Part shown: piece by piece, positions 1-13,130 of the stretch
Numbering within the stretch: the first letter of the stretch is position 1
Layout of the letters: the number at the start of each line of letters is the position of its first letter
From: Datisca glomerata
Taxonomy: Eukaryota; Streptophyta; Magnoliopsida; Cucurbitales; Datiscaceae
Reading direction: 5' to 3'
DNA: 64,000 bases
Assembly (NCBI GenBank): GCA_003255025.1
Contig: QANY01005635.1
Coordinates: forward strand, 186,001 to 250,000
The notes under the pieces: generated by a model
What the model was told of the DNA's origin: nothing
Seen by the model: the letters and a program-made list of their open reading frames with translations, nothing else
The model's database searches: none
Position numbers and translations under genes: made by a program

Positions 1-3000
1 TATCAAAGTTCAGCTATGTTCATCTAATTTATTCCGAGATATGTCTGATTGGCCGTTTTGACTTCTCATGGCACCAGAGCCACATAAATTGACCACGAAA
101 CTCCAAAATATTATCCAAAAAGCGTATTGGGTGTCAAAAGTCAGGTTGGATGCATGTCATGCCCAAAAGATCCATGTTTTGCCAAGTTCATTTCATCTCA
201 TTCTATACACATCCTATTGACCTTTTTGACTCCGCATGGCACTAGAAGCACGTAAAATGACAGCCACACTCCAAACTCTTATCTAAAATTTGTAATTAGT
301 GTCAAAAGTCAAGTTAGGTACATTGCATGCCCAAAAGATCCATGTTTAGCCAAGTCGTCTCATTTTCATCCTTAATACGTCCTATTGGTCTTTTTGAGTC
401 CTCATGGCACTAGAAGTTCCTAAAATGACCATCGCAGTCCAAAATTTATTCAAAATGTGTTTTGGATGTCAAAAGTCAGGTCTGGTACATGCCATGCCTA
501 AAAGATCCAAGTATTTCAAAGTTTGTCAAATTTCATCCTAAATATGTCCCATTTGTTTTTTTTCGCATGACATTAGAGTTACATAAAATGACAACCACAC
601 TCCAAATTCTTATAAAAAATGTGTATTGGGAGTCAAAAGTTAGGTCGGGTACATGCCATGCCTAAAAGATCTAAATTTAGCGAAGTTCATCCCACTTCAT
701 CCTAAAATAATAGCCATATTCCAAATTATTATCCAAAATTTGTATTCGTTGTCAAAAGTTAGGTCGTGTACATTCTATGCCCTAAAGATCCATGTTTAGC
801 AAAGTTCATGCATTTCATCCTCAACACGTCCCATTGGTGTTTTGACTCCCGTGGTACTAGAAACGCCAAAAATCACAACCACACTCCAAATTCTTATCCA
901 AAATGTGTATTGTGTGTCAAAAGTCAGGTCGGGTACATGCCATGCCCAAAAGATCTAAGTTTTGTCAAGTTCATCTAATTTCATCGTAAATTCATCCTAA
1001 TGGTATTTTTGACTCGTCATAGCATTAGAAGTACCTAAAATGACCAAAAAACTCAAAAATCTAATAAAAAATTTGTATTGGGTTTCAAAAGTAAGGTCAG
1101 GTACATGCCATGCTCAAAAGATCCAAGTCTAGCAATGTTTATCTCATTTAATCCTAAACACGTCACATTGTTTTTTTTACTCTGTATGGCACTAGAAGCA
1201 CCTTAAATGACAGCTACACTCCGAATTCTTATCCAAAATGTGTATTGGAGTTCAAAAGTTAGGCTAGGTACATGTCATGCCCAAAAGATTCAAGTTTCTC
1301 CATGTTCGTCTTATTTAAACCTATACATGTCGCGAATTGGTCTTTTTGACCCCACATGACTTTAGAAGCACCTAAAAGTATAGCCATATTCCAAATTCTT
1401 ATCCAAAATGTGTATTGAGTGTTAAAAATTCATGTCAGATATATACCATTCCTAAAATATCCATGTTTAGCCAAGTTCATCTCATTTCATCCTAGACACG
1501 TCGCATGGGTCTTTTTGACCACGCATGGAACTAGAAGCACCTAAAATGATAGCCACACTCCAAATTCCTAGCCAAAATGTGTATTGGGTGTCAAAAGTCA
1601 GGTCGAGTACATGCTGTGCCAAAAAGATCCATGTTTAGCCAAGTTCATCTCATTTCGTCCTAAACACGTCACATTGGTCTTTTTACTCCACATGGCACTA
1701 AAAGCACGTAATATTACAGCAACACTTAAAATTCTTCTCCAAAATGTGTATTGGGTTTCAAAAGTCAGGTTGGGATATACCATGCCCCAAAGATCCAACT
1801 TTAGCCAAGTTCATCTTACTTCATCCTAAGTACGTTCCATTTGCCTTTATGACTCTACATGCCACTAGAACCACATAAAATTCCCACCACACTTCAAAAT
1901 CTTATCCAAATTATGTGTTGGATGTCAAAAGTCAAGTCAGGTACATGCCATGTCCAAAAGATCCAAGTTAAGCCAAGTTCATCACATTTCATCCTAAACA
2001 CGTCCTATTGGTCTTTTTGACTCCGCATGGCACTAGAAGCACCTAAAATAATAGCCACACTCCAAATTCTTATAAAAAATTTGTATTCGGTGTCAAAAGC
2101 CAGGTCGAGTACATATCATACCCAAAAGATCCATGTTTAGCCAAGTTCATCTCCTTTTGTCCTAAACATAACCCATTGGTCTTTCTGACACTGCATGGCT
2201 CTAGTAGCACCGAAAATGACAGCCACACTCTGAATTATTCTCTAAATTGTGTATTGATTGTCAAAAGTCAGGTCGAGTACATGTCATACCTGAAAGATCC
2301 AAGTTTAGCCAAGTTCATCTTATTTCATCCCAAACAAGTTGCATTTGTCGTTTTGACTCCGCATGGCACTACAAGCTCCTAAATGATGGCCACAATCCAA
2401 AAATCCAAAATGTGTATTCACGTCAAAAGTCAGGTCAGGTACAAGCCAAGACGAAAAGATTCAAGTTTAGCCAAGTTCGTCTCATATCATCCTAAACAGG
2501 TCACATTGGTCTTTTTGACTCCGCATGGCACTAGAAGCACCCTAAATGACATACACGCTCCAAATCTTTTCCAAAATGTGTATTGGGTGTCAAAAGTCAG
2601 GTTGAGTACATGCCATGCCCAAAAGATCCAAGTTTAGCCAAGTTCATCTCATTTTGTCCTAAATACACCCCCTTGGTCGTTTTGACTCTACATGGAACTA
2701 GAAGCACCTAAAATGACAAACACACTCCAAAATTTTATCCAAAATTTGTATTAGGTGTCAAAAGTCAAGTCAGGTACATGTCATGCCCAAAAGATCCAAG
2801 TTTAGCCAAGTTCATCTTATTTCATCCTAAACACGTGGCATTGGTCTTTTTGACTAAGCATGACACTTGAAGTACTTAAACTGACAGACGCACTCCAAAT
2901 TCATTTCTAAAATGCGTATTGGGTGTCAAAGGTTAGGTCAGGTACATCTCATGCTCAAAAGATCCAAGTTTAGCTAAGTTCATCTCATTTAATCATAAAC

Positions 3001-3782
3001 ACGTCTCATTGGTCTTCTTGACTCCGCATGGCCCTAGAAGCACCTAAAATGATAGCCACACTCTAAATTATTATAAAAAATGTGCATTGGGTTTCAAAGG
3101 TCAAATTTGGTACATGGCAGGACCATAAGATCAAAGTTTAGCCAAGTTCATCTCATTTCATCCTAAACACGCTGCATTGATATTTTTGCCTCTGCATGGC
3201 ACTAGAAGCACCTAAAATGACAGCCACACTTAAAATCCATATCCAAAACATGTATTGGGTGTCAAAAGTAAGTTTGGGTACTTGTCATGCCCAAAACATC
3301 TAAGTTTAGCCATGTTCGTCTATTTTTGTCCTAACTACATCCCATTGGTCTTTTTTGACTCCAGATGACATTAGAAGCATTTTAAATGACCACCACACTC
3401 CAAAATATTTTCCAAAATATGTATTTGGTGTCTAAAGTAAGTTCAGGTACATGCCATGCCCAAAAGATCTAAGTTTAGCCAAGTTCTCATTTCATCCTAA
3501 ACACGCACAATAGTCTTTTTGACTCTGCATGACACTAGGAGCAACTAAAATGATAGCGGCACTACAAATTCTAGTCCAAAATGTGTATTGGGTGTCAAAA
3601 GTTAGGTCGGGTACATCCTTTGCCCCAAAAATCTAAGTTTAGCCAAGTTCATCTTATTTCATTCTAAACACACCGTATTGTTCTTTTTGACTCCTCGTGG
3701 TACTTGAAGCACCTAAAATGATAGTCACCCTCCAAATTCTTATCTAAATGTGTATTGGGTGTCAAAAATCAGGTTAGGTAGA
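1..3782 (+). repeat. Satellite array, about 167-bp monomers, forward orientation
   Basis: About 22 to 23 head-to-tail monomers are visible. Anchoring on the phrase gtctttttgactccgcatgg gives successive spacings of 162 to 169 bases. Other phrases that recur in every unit are caaaagatccaagtttagcc and cactagaagcacctaaaatg. Monomers differ from each other by many substitutions and small indels, so the array is not recently homogenised. A period near nucleosome repeat length fits a centromeric or pericentromeric satellite, but that role is an inference. The short open frames inside are chance frames. The array is cut at 3,783 by an Athila LTR. Confidence 0.93.
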
Positions 3783-5281
3783 TGTGATAACTCTAGGAAA
3801 TTAGAGTTATCTTAGCATCTTAGGCATGAATTGTTACTTGTTTAAGAGGCATAAGATACTTATAGTGCTTTATTTTAATTCATTATTGAATAGGTAGTTT
3901 AGGGTTAGATTTAAATTCCCGCTAGACTTTTTGATGTTTTGGATGCAGTTTAATGCATAGGGTTTTCTTGGTGCACGACTGTTTGCAAAGATTGGAATTA
4001 TTCAACGCTGCAACAAGTCTTGGTTGTTGTAGCTCTAGCTGTACAATGCAAGCTTGGTGAGTGGTTTGGCGTGTGGCTAGCTAGTGTAGAGTACATCAAA
4101 TGAGGTAATCATTTGCCCAGGAATCCGTTATCTAGGTGCCGCAGTGCCCTCGGTCTGTGATCCCCTTCTTTTTCTAGAGGCTCGTAATGTGCCCTTACGC
4201 TAAAGGGAATCCCTAGTTTCCTATGGCGTGTATAAAAGACAAAGCCTTCTATTTTTAGAGGTTATGGGAGATAATTTTGAGGAATCCGACACCTACCTCA
4301 TATGAAGGTGAACCTGCAAAGAGGAAGAAATGTAAGAAGATGGTATAAGAAGAAAGGAAGAAGAGGAATATGACAAGAGCAAGAATACTTGGTTTATTCT
4401 GAAACTTCCCTCTCTCTTTTACTTGATTTCATAATATGTATAGTTTTCCTCATTTCTATCTTTAATGCTAGAAACAATGGATCTGTGATATTGTGTTTAT
4501 GCTTTAGAGTTCACTATGAGCTAATCATCTTGAGGCTAGTATGGTAAAATGAACTTGGATTCTACTTAATCTTATTGATTGATGTTTTATTGCTCAGCTC
4601 TCTTTGGCATTTCAGTTTATGTATATTGCAATTTTCTATTACTGGTTGGCCATCTCTATTAAATACAAGTTAGATTAATACGTGAAAGGGTTTAGTCTAA
4701 TGGAAACTCTTAACTGATGCTTGAATGTTTAAGTTTGAAATCCATGAGTATAAATAAAATCCTTGTAGAGTTAGGCATTTTGTGAGTTGCATAGACATAT
4801 GGACTTTCCTAGCAACATGTTTAGCTGAAACTTAATTGATCAATGTAAACCCTGAATGAACTTTGATACGAAGATGGTTTGGGAGTACTTGATGATCTCA
4901 CAAACGAAATGTTTTTGTTTTAGAGCTTAGGTAATGCGGTTGAGAAGTTTTAGCAATAGAAACTAGGTCAACATTGATAAAGTAGATGAAAAGTAGTTTA
5001 GCCATGCTGGCCCCTCTATCCTGTTGAATATCTCATACATTTTAGTAGCCTTTCTCTATTCAGTTATTAGTAGACTTTACTTTAAAATCTGCACATTTTA
5101 CTTTTTGAACTTAGTATAAATCAATCACATATTTTACAACAGCATTATCTTGCGAGATAAATCTATTTGCACACTTTAGCACTGCATATTTCCTATTCAT
5201 TATGGGTTCGACACTCATTTACTACTATATTACTTGTTGCGACACGTTCACTTGCGTAGAGAGACATTCACATAAATAACA
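3783..5281 (+). mobile_element. Athila-type (Ty3) long terminal repeat
   Basis: The segment starts with tgtgataactctagg exactly where the satellite stops, and ends near the ca at 5,280-5,281, just before a degenerate primer site and an Athila-like gag. The length of about 1.5 kb is normal for Athila LTRs. Two further copies of its first part are present (13,790 on the plus strand and 11,850 reading leftwards), which supports the left boundary. A TATA box (tataaaaga, 4,231-4,239) marks the likely U3/R transition. It is the 5' LTR of the gag remnant that follows. The exact right end is uncertain by a few bases. Confidence 0.8.
4231..4239 (+). promoter_or_regulatory. LTR TATA box
   Basis: The sequence tataaaaga lies about 450 bases into the Athila LTR. 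The same box occurs at the matching place in the other two LTR copies (14,235-14,243 plus, 11,398-11,406 minus). This placement suggests the retrotransposon promoter. Confidence 0.5.
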
Positions 5282-5285
5282 AGTT

Positions 5286-5306
5286 TTTTGGCTCCCGCTA
5301 GGCAAT
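5286..5306 (+). other. Degenerate primer binding site after Athila LTR
   Basis: The stretch around tttttggctcccgctaggca follows the LTR end. Athila elements usually have a tggcgcc-type primer site here. The present sequence differs at several positions, so this is a decayed site inferred mainly from its location between LTR and gag. Confidence 0.4.
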
Positions 5307-5407
5307 AGGCATAGAATATCTTTGTTTAAGCCAAATAGATTTTTATTTGTAAGCATTACTGAGGTTGTTATTTTGCTGCGTTTGAGGAGAGTGAGATTTT
5401 TTATATG

Positions 5408-6935
5408 CGCAGACAACAAGTGCTCGACATACTCTTTGACCCAGAAATAGAAAGAACTCTAAGATGCATTAGAAGAGTGGATAGAGCTACAACAATAATG
5501 GTTGCACCAAATGGCGAAGAAGTGGTTAATGAGAGGGTCTAAGATTGCAACAATGGCATTAACAATGAAAGATCCAGAATTGGAAATTATGCAAACAATG
5601 AAAATATTGTTATAATGATAGCAGATGATAAGGAGAGGTCTAAAAGGGATTATGCTATTTTGTAACCTCAAGCTATGAATCTAGGCATTGCAAGGCTAGA
5701 GATCCAAGGTAATCAATTTGAATTGAAACTAATAAGGTTGTTCATAGAAGTAAGTGATGCATTCAAGATTCTAGAGGCCTCTAAAGAATCTTTGAGAATG
5801 AGATTGTTTCCCTATTCACTAAGGGATAAAGCTAGAGTATGGCTCAACTCATTACCCCTTGATTCACTTAATAGCTGGAACGATTTGGCAGAGAAGTTCC
5901 TGATGAAGTACTGACCTCCTACAAAAATTCTAAACTAAGAAATGACTCTTTCCACTAGAATAGAGGATGAATCACTTTAAGAAGCATGGGAGCGTTTAAA
6001 GGAGTTACTAAGGAAATGATCTCATAACGTTAAACCTCACTATGTCTAATTATAAACTTTCTACAATAGGTTGAACTCTTCTACAAGACAATGGTTGATG
6101 CATCTGCTAGTGGAGCCATCTTATGAAAATCATACAATGAAGCTTATGATATTCTAGAAATGAATTACAAGCAATAATTACCAATGGCCTGTAGCTAGAG
6201 CAGCTGTTGTTACAGAAACCAAGAAAGTTGCAGGAGTCCATGTGTTAACGCTATGACTGCTCTGACATTCCAAGTGTCATCTTTGGCCAATATGATCAAG
6301 AACATGAACATGGGATCGTCAGCAACACAACGTCAAGGTCAACAAGAACAACCAATGCAGCAAGTAGTGAACCAAGTGGTAGAGGTGTGTTGTGTATATT
6401 ATGGAGAAGAACATTATTTGAAAACTATCTTGGAAACCCTACTTCTATGAATTATGCTGGGAACTACAATAGCGACAATCAGAGCAAACAACAATCCATA
6501 TTCTAATACATACAATCCAAGGTGGAGGCAACATCCAAATTTCTCCTAGACTAATAAAAATCAAAGTGTTAGACCATCACTGGTTCAAAACAAGCGTACA
6601 TATCCTTTTGGATTTGCACCACATCAGCCTCAAATGTAAAAACAAGTAGTTAATCACTCAAGTTCCTTGGAAACCTTGATGAAGGAGTATATTGTGAATA
6701 ATGAGGCAGTGATTCAAAGTCAAGCAGTATCACTAAGAAACTTGGAGAACCAAGTAGGGCAGCTAGCCAATGCACTCAATTCAAGACCTCAAGGATCTTT
6801 GCCAAGTAATATTGAGAATCCTAGAAGAGAAGTCAAAGAGCACTGCAATGCCATTCACTTGAGAAGTGGAAAAGTTATAGCACCACTTGAAATAGAGAAA
6901 TAAGATAAATCTGAAGGCAAGGAGAAGGACGAAAG
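5408..6935 (+). pseudogene. gag: Athila-type gag, 5' part (decayed)
   Basis: This is the nucleocapsid precursor of an Athila-lineage Ty3 retrotransposon. The clearest part is the frame at 5,675-5,914, with the family signature SLRDKARVWLNSLP followed by NDLAEKFLMKY, after which a TGA interrupts it. Further pieces read on in shifting frames: a degenerate zinc-knuckle area (cysteines and a histidine near 6,384-6,425) and the C-terminal coil with LENQVGQLANALNSRPQGSL at about 6,739-6,800. Stops and frameshifts make it non-functional. It follows the LTR at 3,783-5,281 and is split at 6,936 by a Copia solo LTR. The family call rests on recognised gag motifs. Confidence 0.85.
6931..6935 (+). repeat. 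Left target-site duplication of solo LTR (gaaag)
   Basis: The bases gaaag precede the LTR start. The five bases after the LTR are aaaag (8,335-8,339), one mismatch. A 5-bp duplication is normal for LTR retrotransposons. Confidence 0.7.
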
Positions 6936-8334
6936 TGTTACGCGTTATGCCCTCAAAGAATGTGTATTGACATTTTGATATGAAATTTAATGAAGATTAC
7001 ATTTTTCTTATAATTGTTCTACTAAATTACTGGTGTATAATTTATATAAATATCTGAAAATTTCATATTCATTAATGAGACAAAGATCTTGTATTAGTAG
7101 AGTGAATTAAGATCATATATAACGAATAAAATTGTCAGTCACATATTAAAGTATGGAATCTTTAATGAATGGTTGCTAGTACGGTTCACTAAGCATTATG
7201 AATGCGTGTGATCGAGATCCGGATCATTGATGCGGATAGACATCTTAGTGAATGTACTTTATATAATGAGATTATATATGACTGGACCGATATGAATTAA
7301 TATATTTATCAATGTGTTGTTTATAATAAAGATTCAATACACATCAATTCGATGATCAGTCTGAATCTTGAGTAGTCATTAACTCTTATACATGTCTATT
7401 AGATCTTTTGATGGACTCATTGAGGTTATTTGTAAAATATGCTAGTGACTTTTGTTTTGGAAATTTAGTGATATGGATGGTTGAGAATATGATCTTACAA
7501 GATTTCGAATTCATGCTTTCATAACGGATCGTATATTGATTCCTTTAAGTGTTAGTTCTGAAAGTGAATGGTTATTGAGCTCAAATTTATAATAAGATTA
7601 TAAGTTATTCATTCACTAGTGGATTAATGGTACTTAAGGATCAATAGGTAATTAAAAGGGTAAAATGGTAATTTTAACCAGTTTTAATTTACGAACCAAT
7701 AATTGAAGGACAACTTTTACTGCCTGAATTAATTATATCAGTGGACTACATGAGAATATTCTGTAAATACATTCTATAATCATTGAGAGTTAAATTTCAT
7801 ATTTATAGTGGAGTAATAATGAAATTAATAAATAAAAATATTTAATCAAAGAGTTTAATTAATAATCTAGTTTATCGGAGCTTCGGATTATAAATCCATG
7901 GTCCTCAGTCACATTTATACTATGCAGTCTAGGGTGTGAATATTTCAGGACATGAGAGAAGGATTAACTTGCAAAGTATCTTTTAATATTCTATGTGACC
8001 ACACACGTCCTAGTGTGTTGATGATTGACTTGAAAGATCTTGGTGTGGATTTCAGAGTCTACTTATCGTTGGAACGGTTTCGTGGGATGAAAGATTGATC
8101 AGTTTTGCAAGAACATTTTATTAATACTACAAGAAGTATATGATTCTTAATCTTATATGTTATAAATTTAATATATAAATATCTAATGGATCATGATTGG
8201 AAAAAGCTTTTAATACAAGTTTTTATTTTTGAAAATTGTTGCGTCGCGCTTGTTTTTCTTTTTATCAAAAAATATTTGCTTTCATTAATTTTTTTTTAAT
8301 TGCATCCAATGCGCCTGCGCTGCGTTTTCCAACA
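6936..8334 (+). mobile_element. Copia solo LTR inside the Athila gag
   Basis: The segment begins tgttacgcgttatgccctc and ends ttttccaaca, giving the TG...CA ends of an LTR. It is flanked by a near-perfect 5-bp duplication. Its sequence is related to the LTRs of Copia-1 in this window (read the 60,036-61,955 LTR in reverse): both contain the block about rising target-like text near 7,190-7,260 and the phrase ttatgccctcaaag. The Athila gag frame runs up to it and resumes after it, and no internal Copia sequence remains. This indicates loss of the body by recombination between two LTRs. Confidence 0.85.
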
Positions 8335-8526
8335 AAAAGTTCTATCAAGGATGTAGCAGAGCCAAATGTTATAGCATCTCAAGAAGCAGTACCTAATGTT
8401 GCAGTGATGCCGGTTTTGTTGACTCTTTTGGTAAAACATAACTTTCTCACACATTTTCATTTGTCAAAGATATTCACTAACGATGAAACTTCACCATCAT
8501 ATTTGGAAAGTTATCGAGAACTTTAA
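8335..8526 (+). pseudogene. Athila gag continuation after the solo LTR
   Basis: A frame of about 62 residues continues from the flank of the solo LTR to a stop near 8,525. It contains SIKDVAEPNVIASQEAVPNV. In Athila elements a variable, acidic and proline-rich stretch lies here between gag and protease. I could not find protease or RT motifs after it, so the element appears truncated near 8.5 kb. Confidence 0.5.
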
Positions 8527-10080
8527 TATAAATTCTTAGGTTGAACGAACCCAAAACAATTCCTAGATTTCCTAAAACCTCTTGCTCACAGCTTCTAAAA
8601 AATTACAGCAGAGGATGTTGTTTGACAAAACTTTAGATATATCAAATCATATCGATACTTTCCAAATTTTTAATAGTACATATATCCATAACTTTAAATC
8701 ATATCGTAAAAGCTTCAGATCAAAATGAGGTCGTCTGAATAGATAAATTTATTCTCAAAATCTTGAGCTTTAACCCATTAACTCATGAACTTAATAAATC
8801 ATTAAAAAAAACTTAAATAATTATTAGGAGTAGGACTAGGCAATTTATCTCACGTGTTCAAAATCGTAAAACATGAACTATCTCCTATTAAAATAATAGC
8901 TAATGCATGAAACTTTTATATGTGGGTGCATAATAGTATGTTGCATATCAATTATTCAAGGTTCTATTCAATCTTTTAAACATTAGAAGAGTATTAAATT
9001 CATTTATCATTCATTGTTTCATCCTTAAACACTCCTATAAAAGCAAGAATTAGAAAGTTAAAGACTTTTTATACTTGCGAGAATCCATAATCTCTATAAA
9101 TCGAATCATTCAAGAAGAGTTATTGAAAATAATATATTTCTCATATAATAAAACGTTGAACTTTGAGGAATCACATTACAAGCATAAAAGAAATAACTTT
9201 AGGTTTAAACTACCCTCAATCGATTATTTGTTTCCCCTTTGTATATGTTCATATTATAGTACTAAACCTTCAAGAACCAAACTAAACAAAATAGATAAAA
9301 GACTTTAGGTTTTGACTAACCTGTATATCTTGCTTAAAACTTGAACTCTCTAAGCACCTTGATTTTCCGTTCTCGTCTCACTTAGTAAAAAAGACTTAAA
9401 TACAACTGTTGTTGATGGAAAGATAAAAGGAAAACCAAATAAGTCTCCTACTTGGAAGTGGCGTTTTAGTTAGGAATAAAGAAAATTGTAGACTTTTCTA
9501 AGGAGCCTTGTGTAGGCGGTGGAAGCAAGGTGGACCACAAAGGAACGAAATGCTATTTTTCTTTCTCAATGTGTAGGCATCATAGAAAATTCATGTACTT
9601 TGAGCCCAAAGTCGGCTACGTTAAAGGTTTTTAAATATAATTAGCAATTCGGGTTCAGTGATCGTAGTTTTAAGTTGTTGGCAAATCTTTAGGAGATTAG
9701 ACATTGCCAATTGACTCCTTTCCCTTTTCATTTTTTTAGTAGAAAAGAGACTTAGAAACGGTTTTTAAATTTCAAAAGGGTCCAACTTCAAATAATCAAA
9801 TGCTTTGATTTATGAGATAATGGAAAATTGAAGAGATCATATGGCAAAGAGGACCTTAGCACAACCAAGTTTTTGCTTGGGAAGATGAAATCTCACTTTA
9901 TAATTGAAAATTGTGCACAACAATTTTAAATCTAATTGCATGGTCAAAAAGATTGTTTTTGGCTAAAGGAAACAATTAAGAAAATAGCTATGATAGTACA
10001 AGACCAACCAACTTAAAATTTGGTTGAATCATCATTTAGAATTAACAAATAGGCTAGCATAAAAAGTCATCCAAAATCTG
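8527..10080. other. Unassigned AT-rich stretch
   Basis: No convincing coding motif, RNA gene or LTR boundary was seen. The 77-residue frame at 9,075-9,308 has no recognisable motif. The stretch may be non-coding sequence of a retrotransposon, but I cannot support a family. Confidence 0.4.
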
Positions 10081-11229
10081 GCTCCTTGCCATAAACTTTC
10101 TTTTGTCCATGAATCGTGCAGATCTAAACCTTCAAGACCTAACTAAACACTACCAAAATTATCCTAAGCTAAATGCTCATTTCAAAACACACTGAAAATC
10201 TCAACATACTGGGCAAACTACATCAACATCATTATGCTCAACACTTTAAAAGCAACTTATTCTCAACATGTTGAATTCAGACTTAGCCTGATTCCCTACA
10301 GTGTGTGTGTGCTAGAGCAGAGTCACCACTTCAGAAAGATAGTCCAAATCTAATACTATTGGTATAATAAACTCTAATTTTAAGCACTCATATCTCAACC
10401 CGGCACAACATACTATACATTTACAATTCAGTCGGGGATAAACAATAACCATGAAGTACAAGGGAATCCTTACTCACTTGGCCTCTCCATTTTTTTAAGA
10501 TAGGTTTAGAAAACCCTTATGTTATACTATATTTTTTTTGAATAGTTAATACTTGTGGTGAAGATACCCAGTTACACAACAGTATAACAAACAAGGACGC
10601 TACTTAAAATTTATGCATTTAATTGCTATAGCAAGCTCATGCCTCTAGCCTTTTTACGTGAATGAAAATATTGGTGATGAAGGCATCTGATTACTCAGCA
10701 TCTTAAAACAAAGGAGATTTTCTAACTTTTATATTCACACAATTCTTTTAGAAGCCAAGGGATTTGGGGAAACAATATTACATATTTTCAATCAGAGCAA
10801 AAAATTCCCTCCCCCAAACTTATTTAAAGTCTACTATGAATGATAGCATACTGGTTCTAAAATAATAAGGTGCCTAAAATAGAGCATTAAACCTCACTTG
10901 GACTTAAAGTATCCTAAATTTTCCAAAGAAGTGAACTTTCCTCCTAAGTGCAAAAGTTTGGGGAAAACGAGACTATGAAATCTTAAATTCAACATGCTTT
11001 ATTGAAATAAATATTTTTTTATGCCTTTAAACAACAGAACAAGCAGAGCTAATTAGGCTAATTCAGACTAAACAAATAAAAGAAGGGACTAACCCCTCCC
11101 CTAAACTTACAATTAGCAGTGTCCTCACTGCTACTATCTAATAAAAATCAGAGGAGATAAAAAATTCAACTAGACCCAGATAAAGTTGTAGTAGACAACA
11201 AATAAAATAGATAAAGCAGAAATAAATTG
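10081..11229 (-). other. Possible retrotransposon 3' non-coding region
   Basis: On the minus strand two purine-rich runs of the form aagtttgggggaggg and aagtttaggggaggggt appear near 10,808-10,825 and 11,085-11,112. Athila/Tat elements commonly carry such runs upstream of the 3' LTR. No coding motif is visible. The assignment is weak and rests on these runs and on the neighbouring Athila LTR piece. Confidence 0.3.
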
Positions 11230-11850
11230 GGAAGAGAAAAGTCACTCCCCTTGCTGCTGCAGCAATCCACTAGTGCTCGATGCTTTGACGAACTCCTCAG
11301 GCCACTTCTACCTCTAGAGGCTGCTTTGATTTTTGAGTGCTTCTTTTCGGCTGCTTAGCTAATGTCCCACACCGCCTTCCAAAACTAGCTGCATTTTCCT
11401 TTTATAGCTGTCTCGAGATTAGGGTTTCTTCTTAGCACTGGGGCACGTGTCAAGCTTCTAGCAGTTGAGGGGACCATAAAAGGTTGGCGCTGCGACACCT
11501 AGAAAATAGATTGACCCAAAGGAATCTCTCTTTTCAATTTTAATGCCAACTTGACCACACGCTATACAACTCACCAAGCTTGCATTGTACAACACAGATA
11601 CAGAAGCATCAGGAACTGCTACAACACATAAATATACCATTATTATCAAATAGCCCTGCACCAAAGAAACTCCAATGCATAAAATTGGTTGAAAAATTCT
11701 AGCAAGGCTAGCATAATAACAAAACTCACCTTAGAACTAGATACACAACAAATAACTAAAACTAAGCACTAGAATCTCTAAATCACCCTAAAAGAAGCAT
11801 TAACCCAGACCTAAGAATGCTAGGATGATTGTAAATTCTTTGAGTTATCA
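11230..11850 (-). mobile_element. Athila-type LTR fragment, reverse strand
   Basis: Read on the minus strand from 11,850, the sequence starts tgataactcaaagaattta and follows the 13,790 LTR closely through the phrase ggtcccctcaactgctagaagc and the TATA box at 11,398-11,406. Similarity fades near 11,340 and the left end is only approximate. It lacks the distal half of the LTR. Orientation is opposite to the LTRs at 3,783 and 13,790, so it is a separate insertion or an inverted piece. Confidence 0.75.
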
Positions 11851-12544
11851 ATCCTCCGAAAGACGTCGAGACCAAGTTTCTTGCCCAGCTTTGCATGATG
11901 GATTCGAGCGTAGAGAGTAGTAATTCTTGCAATCCCAGTATCTCTCCCTAAGCCGTATGAGTCGACCTTGGTCTTCTTTTCATCGTGCTCCTTTCGTTTG
12001 GAGCTTGCTGCTACCAGAGCGCATAAGATAGAGGCCCTTCAGTCAAAGAAATTGGAGAAGTCCAAGGGAGGGAAAGTCAGGCTGGCATCTACTCCTTCTT
12101 TATCTCTACCATGGGGTGGGGACGCTACCAACATCTCCACCTCCATGCTCAGCTCATGCTTCTCATACTCCTTTGAGTAAACCTCCACCGGTAGCCTCAG
12201 TGCTTCTTCCTAATAGGGCCTTGCCCAAGAAATTTTCTCCTCCTTCCTCGGAGTAGGACTGCACGCGGACCAATCATGCTTCAGGGGTCGTCTCGATCAC
12301 CCCAGCCACATATTCTACATCAGGCTCAAGACAAGGCAGCTGATGTGGGGGTCATAAGCCTCCACCTTGATTTTGCAGGTCTATACCATCGAGCTCTGAC
12401 TAGTAAGGGTCCCACAATAGTAAAAAATGCAAGGTGTCAATGACCTCGACTGAGGAGGTAGGTCAGCCTGAGACAAACATTTAGGCTCAAAATGAGGTGG
12501 GTAATATGTTGGACTGATGGTCTAAGCGTGCATATCATAGTAGG

Positions 12545-12792
12545 GGTTTGCTTATTCATAGGAGTGATAATAGTTTGTGCCATGAAATCTTATTATTCGA
12601 GAAGTTTGTGCCAGAAATTAGAGTGTTATTAGTGTCTATGTTTGCTTATTAATTGGTATTGTTATGTTTGTTTAATGTGCTTTCTTATGTGTACATGACT
12701 ATCTAAAAGACCATTATTAAAGAGGTTTTGAGAATGATACTTATATTACTTTAGGGATTTGCTTATTCATAGGAGTGATAATAGTTTGACTT
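12545..12792 (+). repeat. Direct repeat, 33-bp units about 213 bp apart
   Basis: The phrase tttgcttattcataggagtg followed by ataatagtttg occurs at about 12,545-12,577 and again at about 12,758-12,790 in the same orientation. The cause is unknown. It may be the trace of a local duplication. Confidence 0.7.
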
Positions 12793-12968
12793 GGTATGCT
12801 TTGATATTAAATTGATAGCTGTAGATTTTGGACATTGTGTTTATATCCTTCACGAGCAATTGTTTGTTTTGATAACACCATTAATTCACTTGAGCTGTAA
12901 AATTGCAATAAAGCATTGAAAAGTAATCTTAGTATTTTGTTTATGCATGATCCTAATGTCGTAATCAA

Positions 12969-13130
12969 CGTTGACTAGTAACATTATAAATTATGAATGT
13001 GAGGTGTTTTCGTTGATTAGTAATATTATAAGTTATGAACGTGAGGTATTTTCGTTGATTTGTAACATTATAAGTTATGAATGAGGTGTTTTCGTTGATT
13101 AGTAACATTATAACTATGAACATGAGATCC
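12969..13130 (+). repeat. Minisatellite, four copies of about 42 bp
   Basis: Units begin cgttgactagtaacattata or close variants at 12,969, 13,011, 13,053 and 13,093, giving spacings of 42, 42 and 40 bases. Each unit ends near gtgaggtgtttt. It is non-coding. Confidence 0.9.

Noticed and set aside
462..2637. Several 66-84 residue open frames in the first array
   Set aside because: They follow the satellite period, occur in several frames of each monomer and have no conserved start or domain. They are chance frames in tandem repeats.
1..3782. CRISPR-like appearance of regularly spaced repeats
   Set aside because: Units of 167 bp are contiguous and similar throughout, without unique spacers, and the context is eukaryotic.
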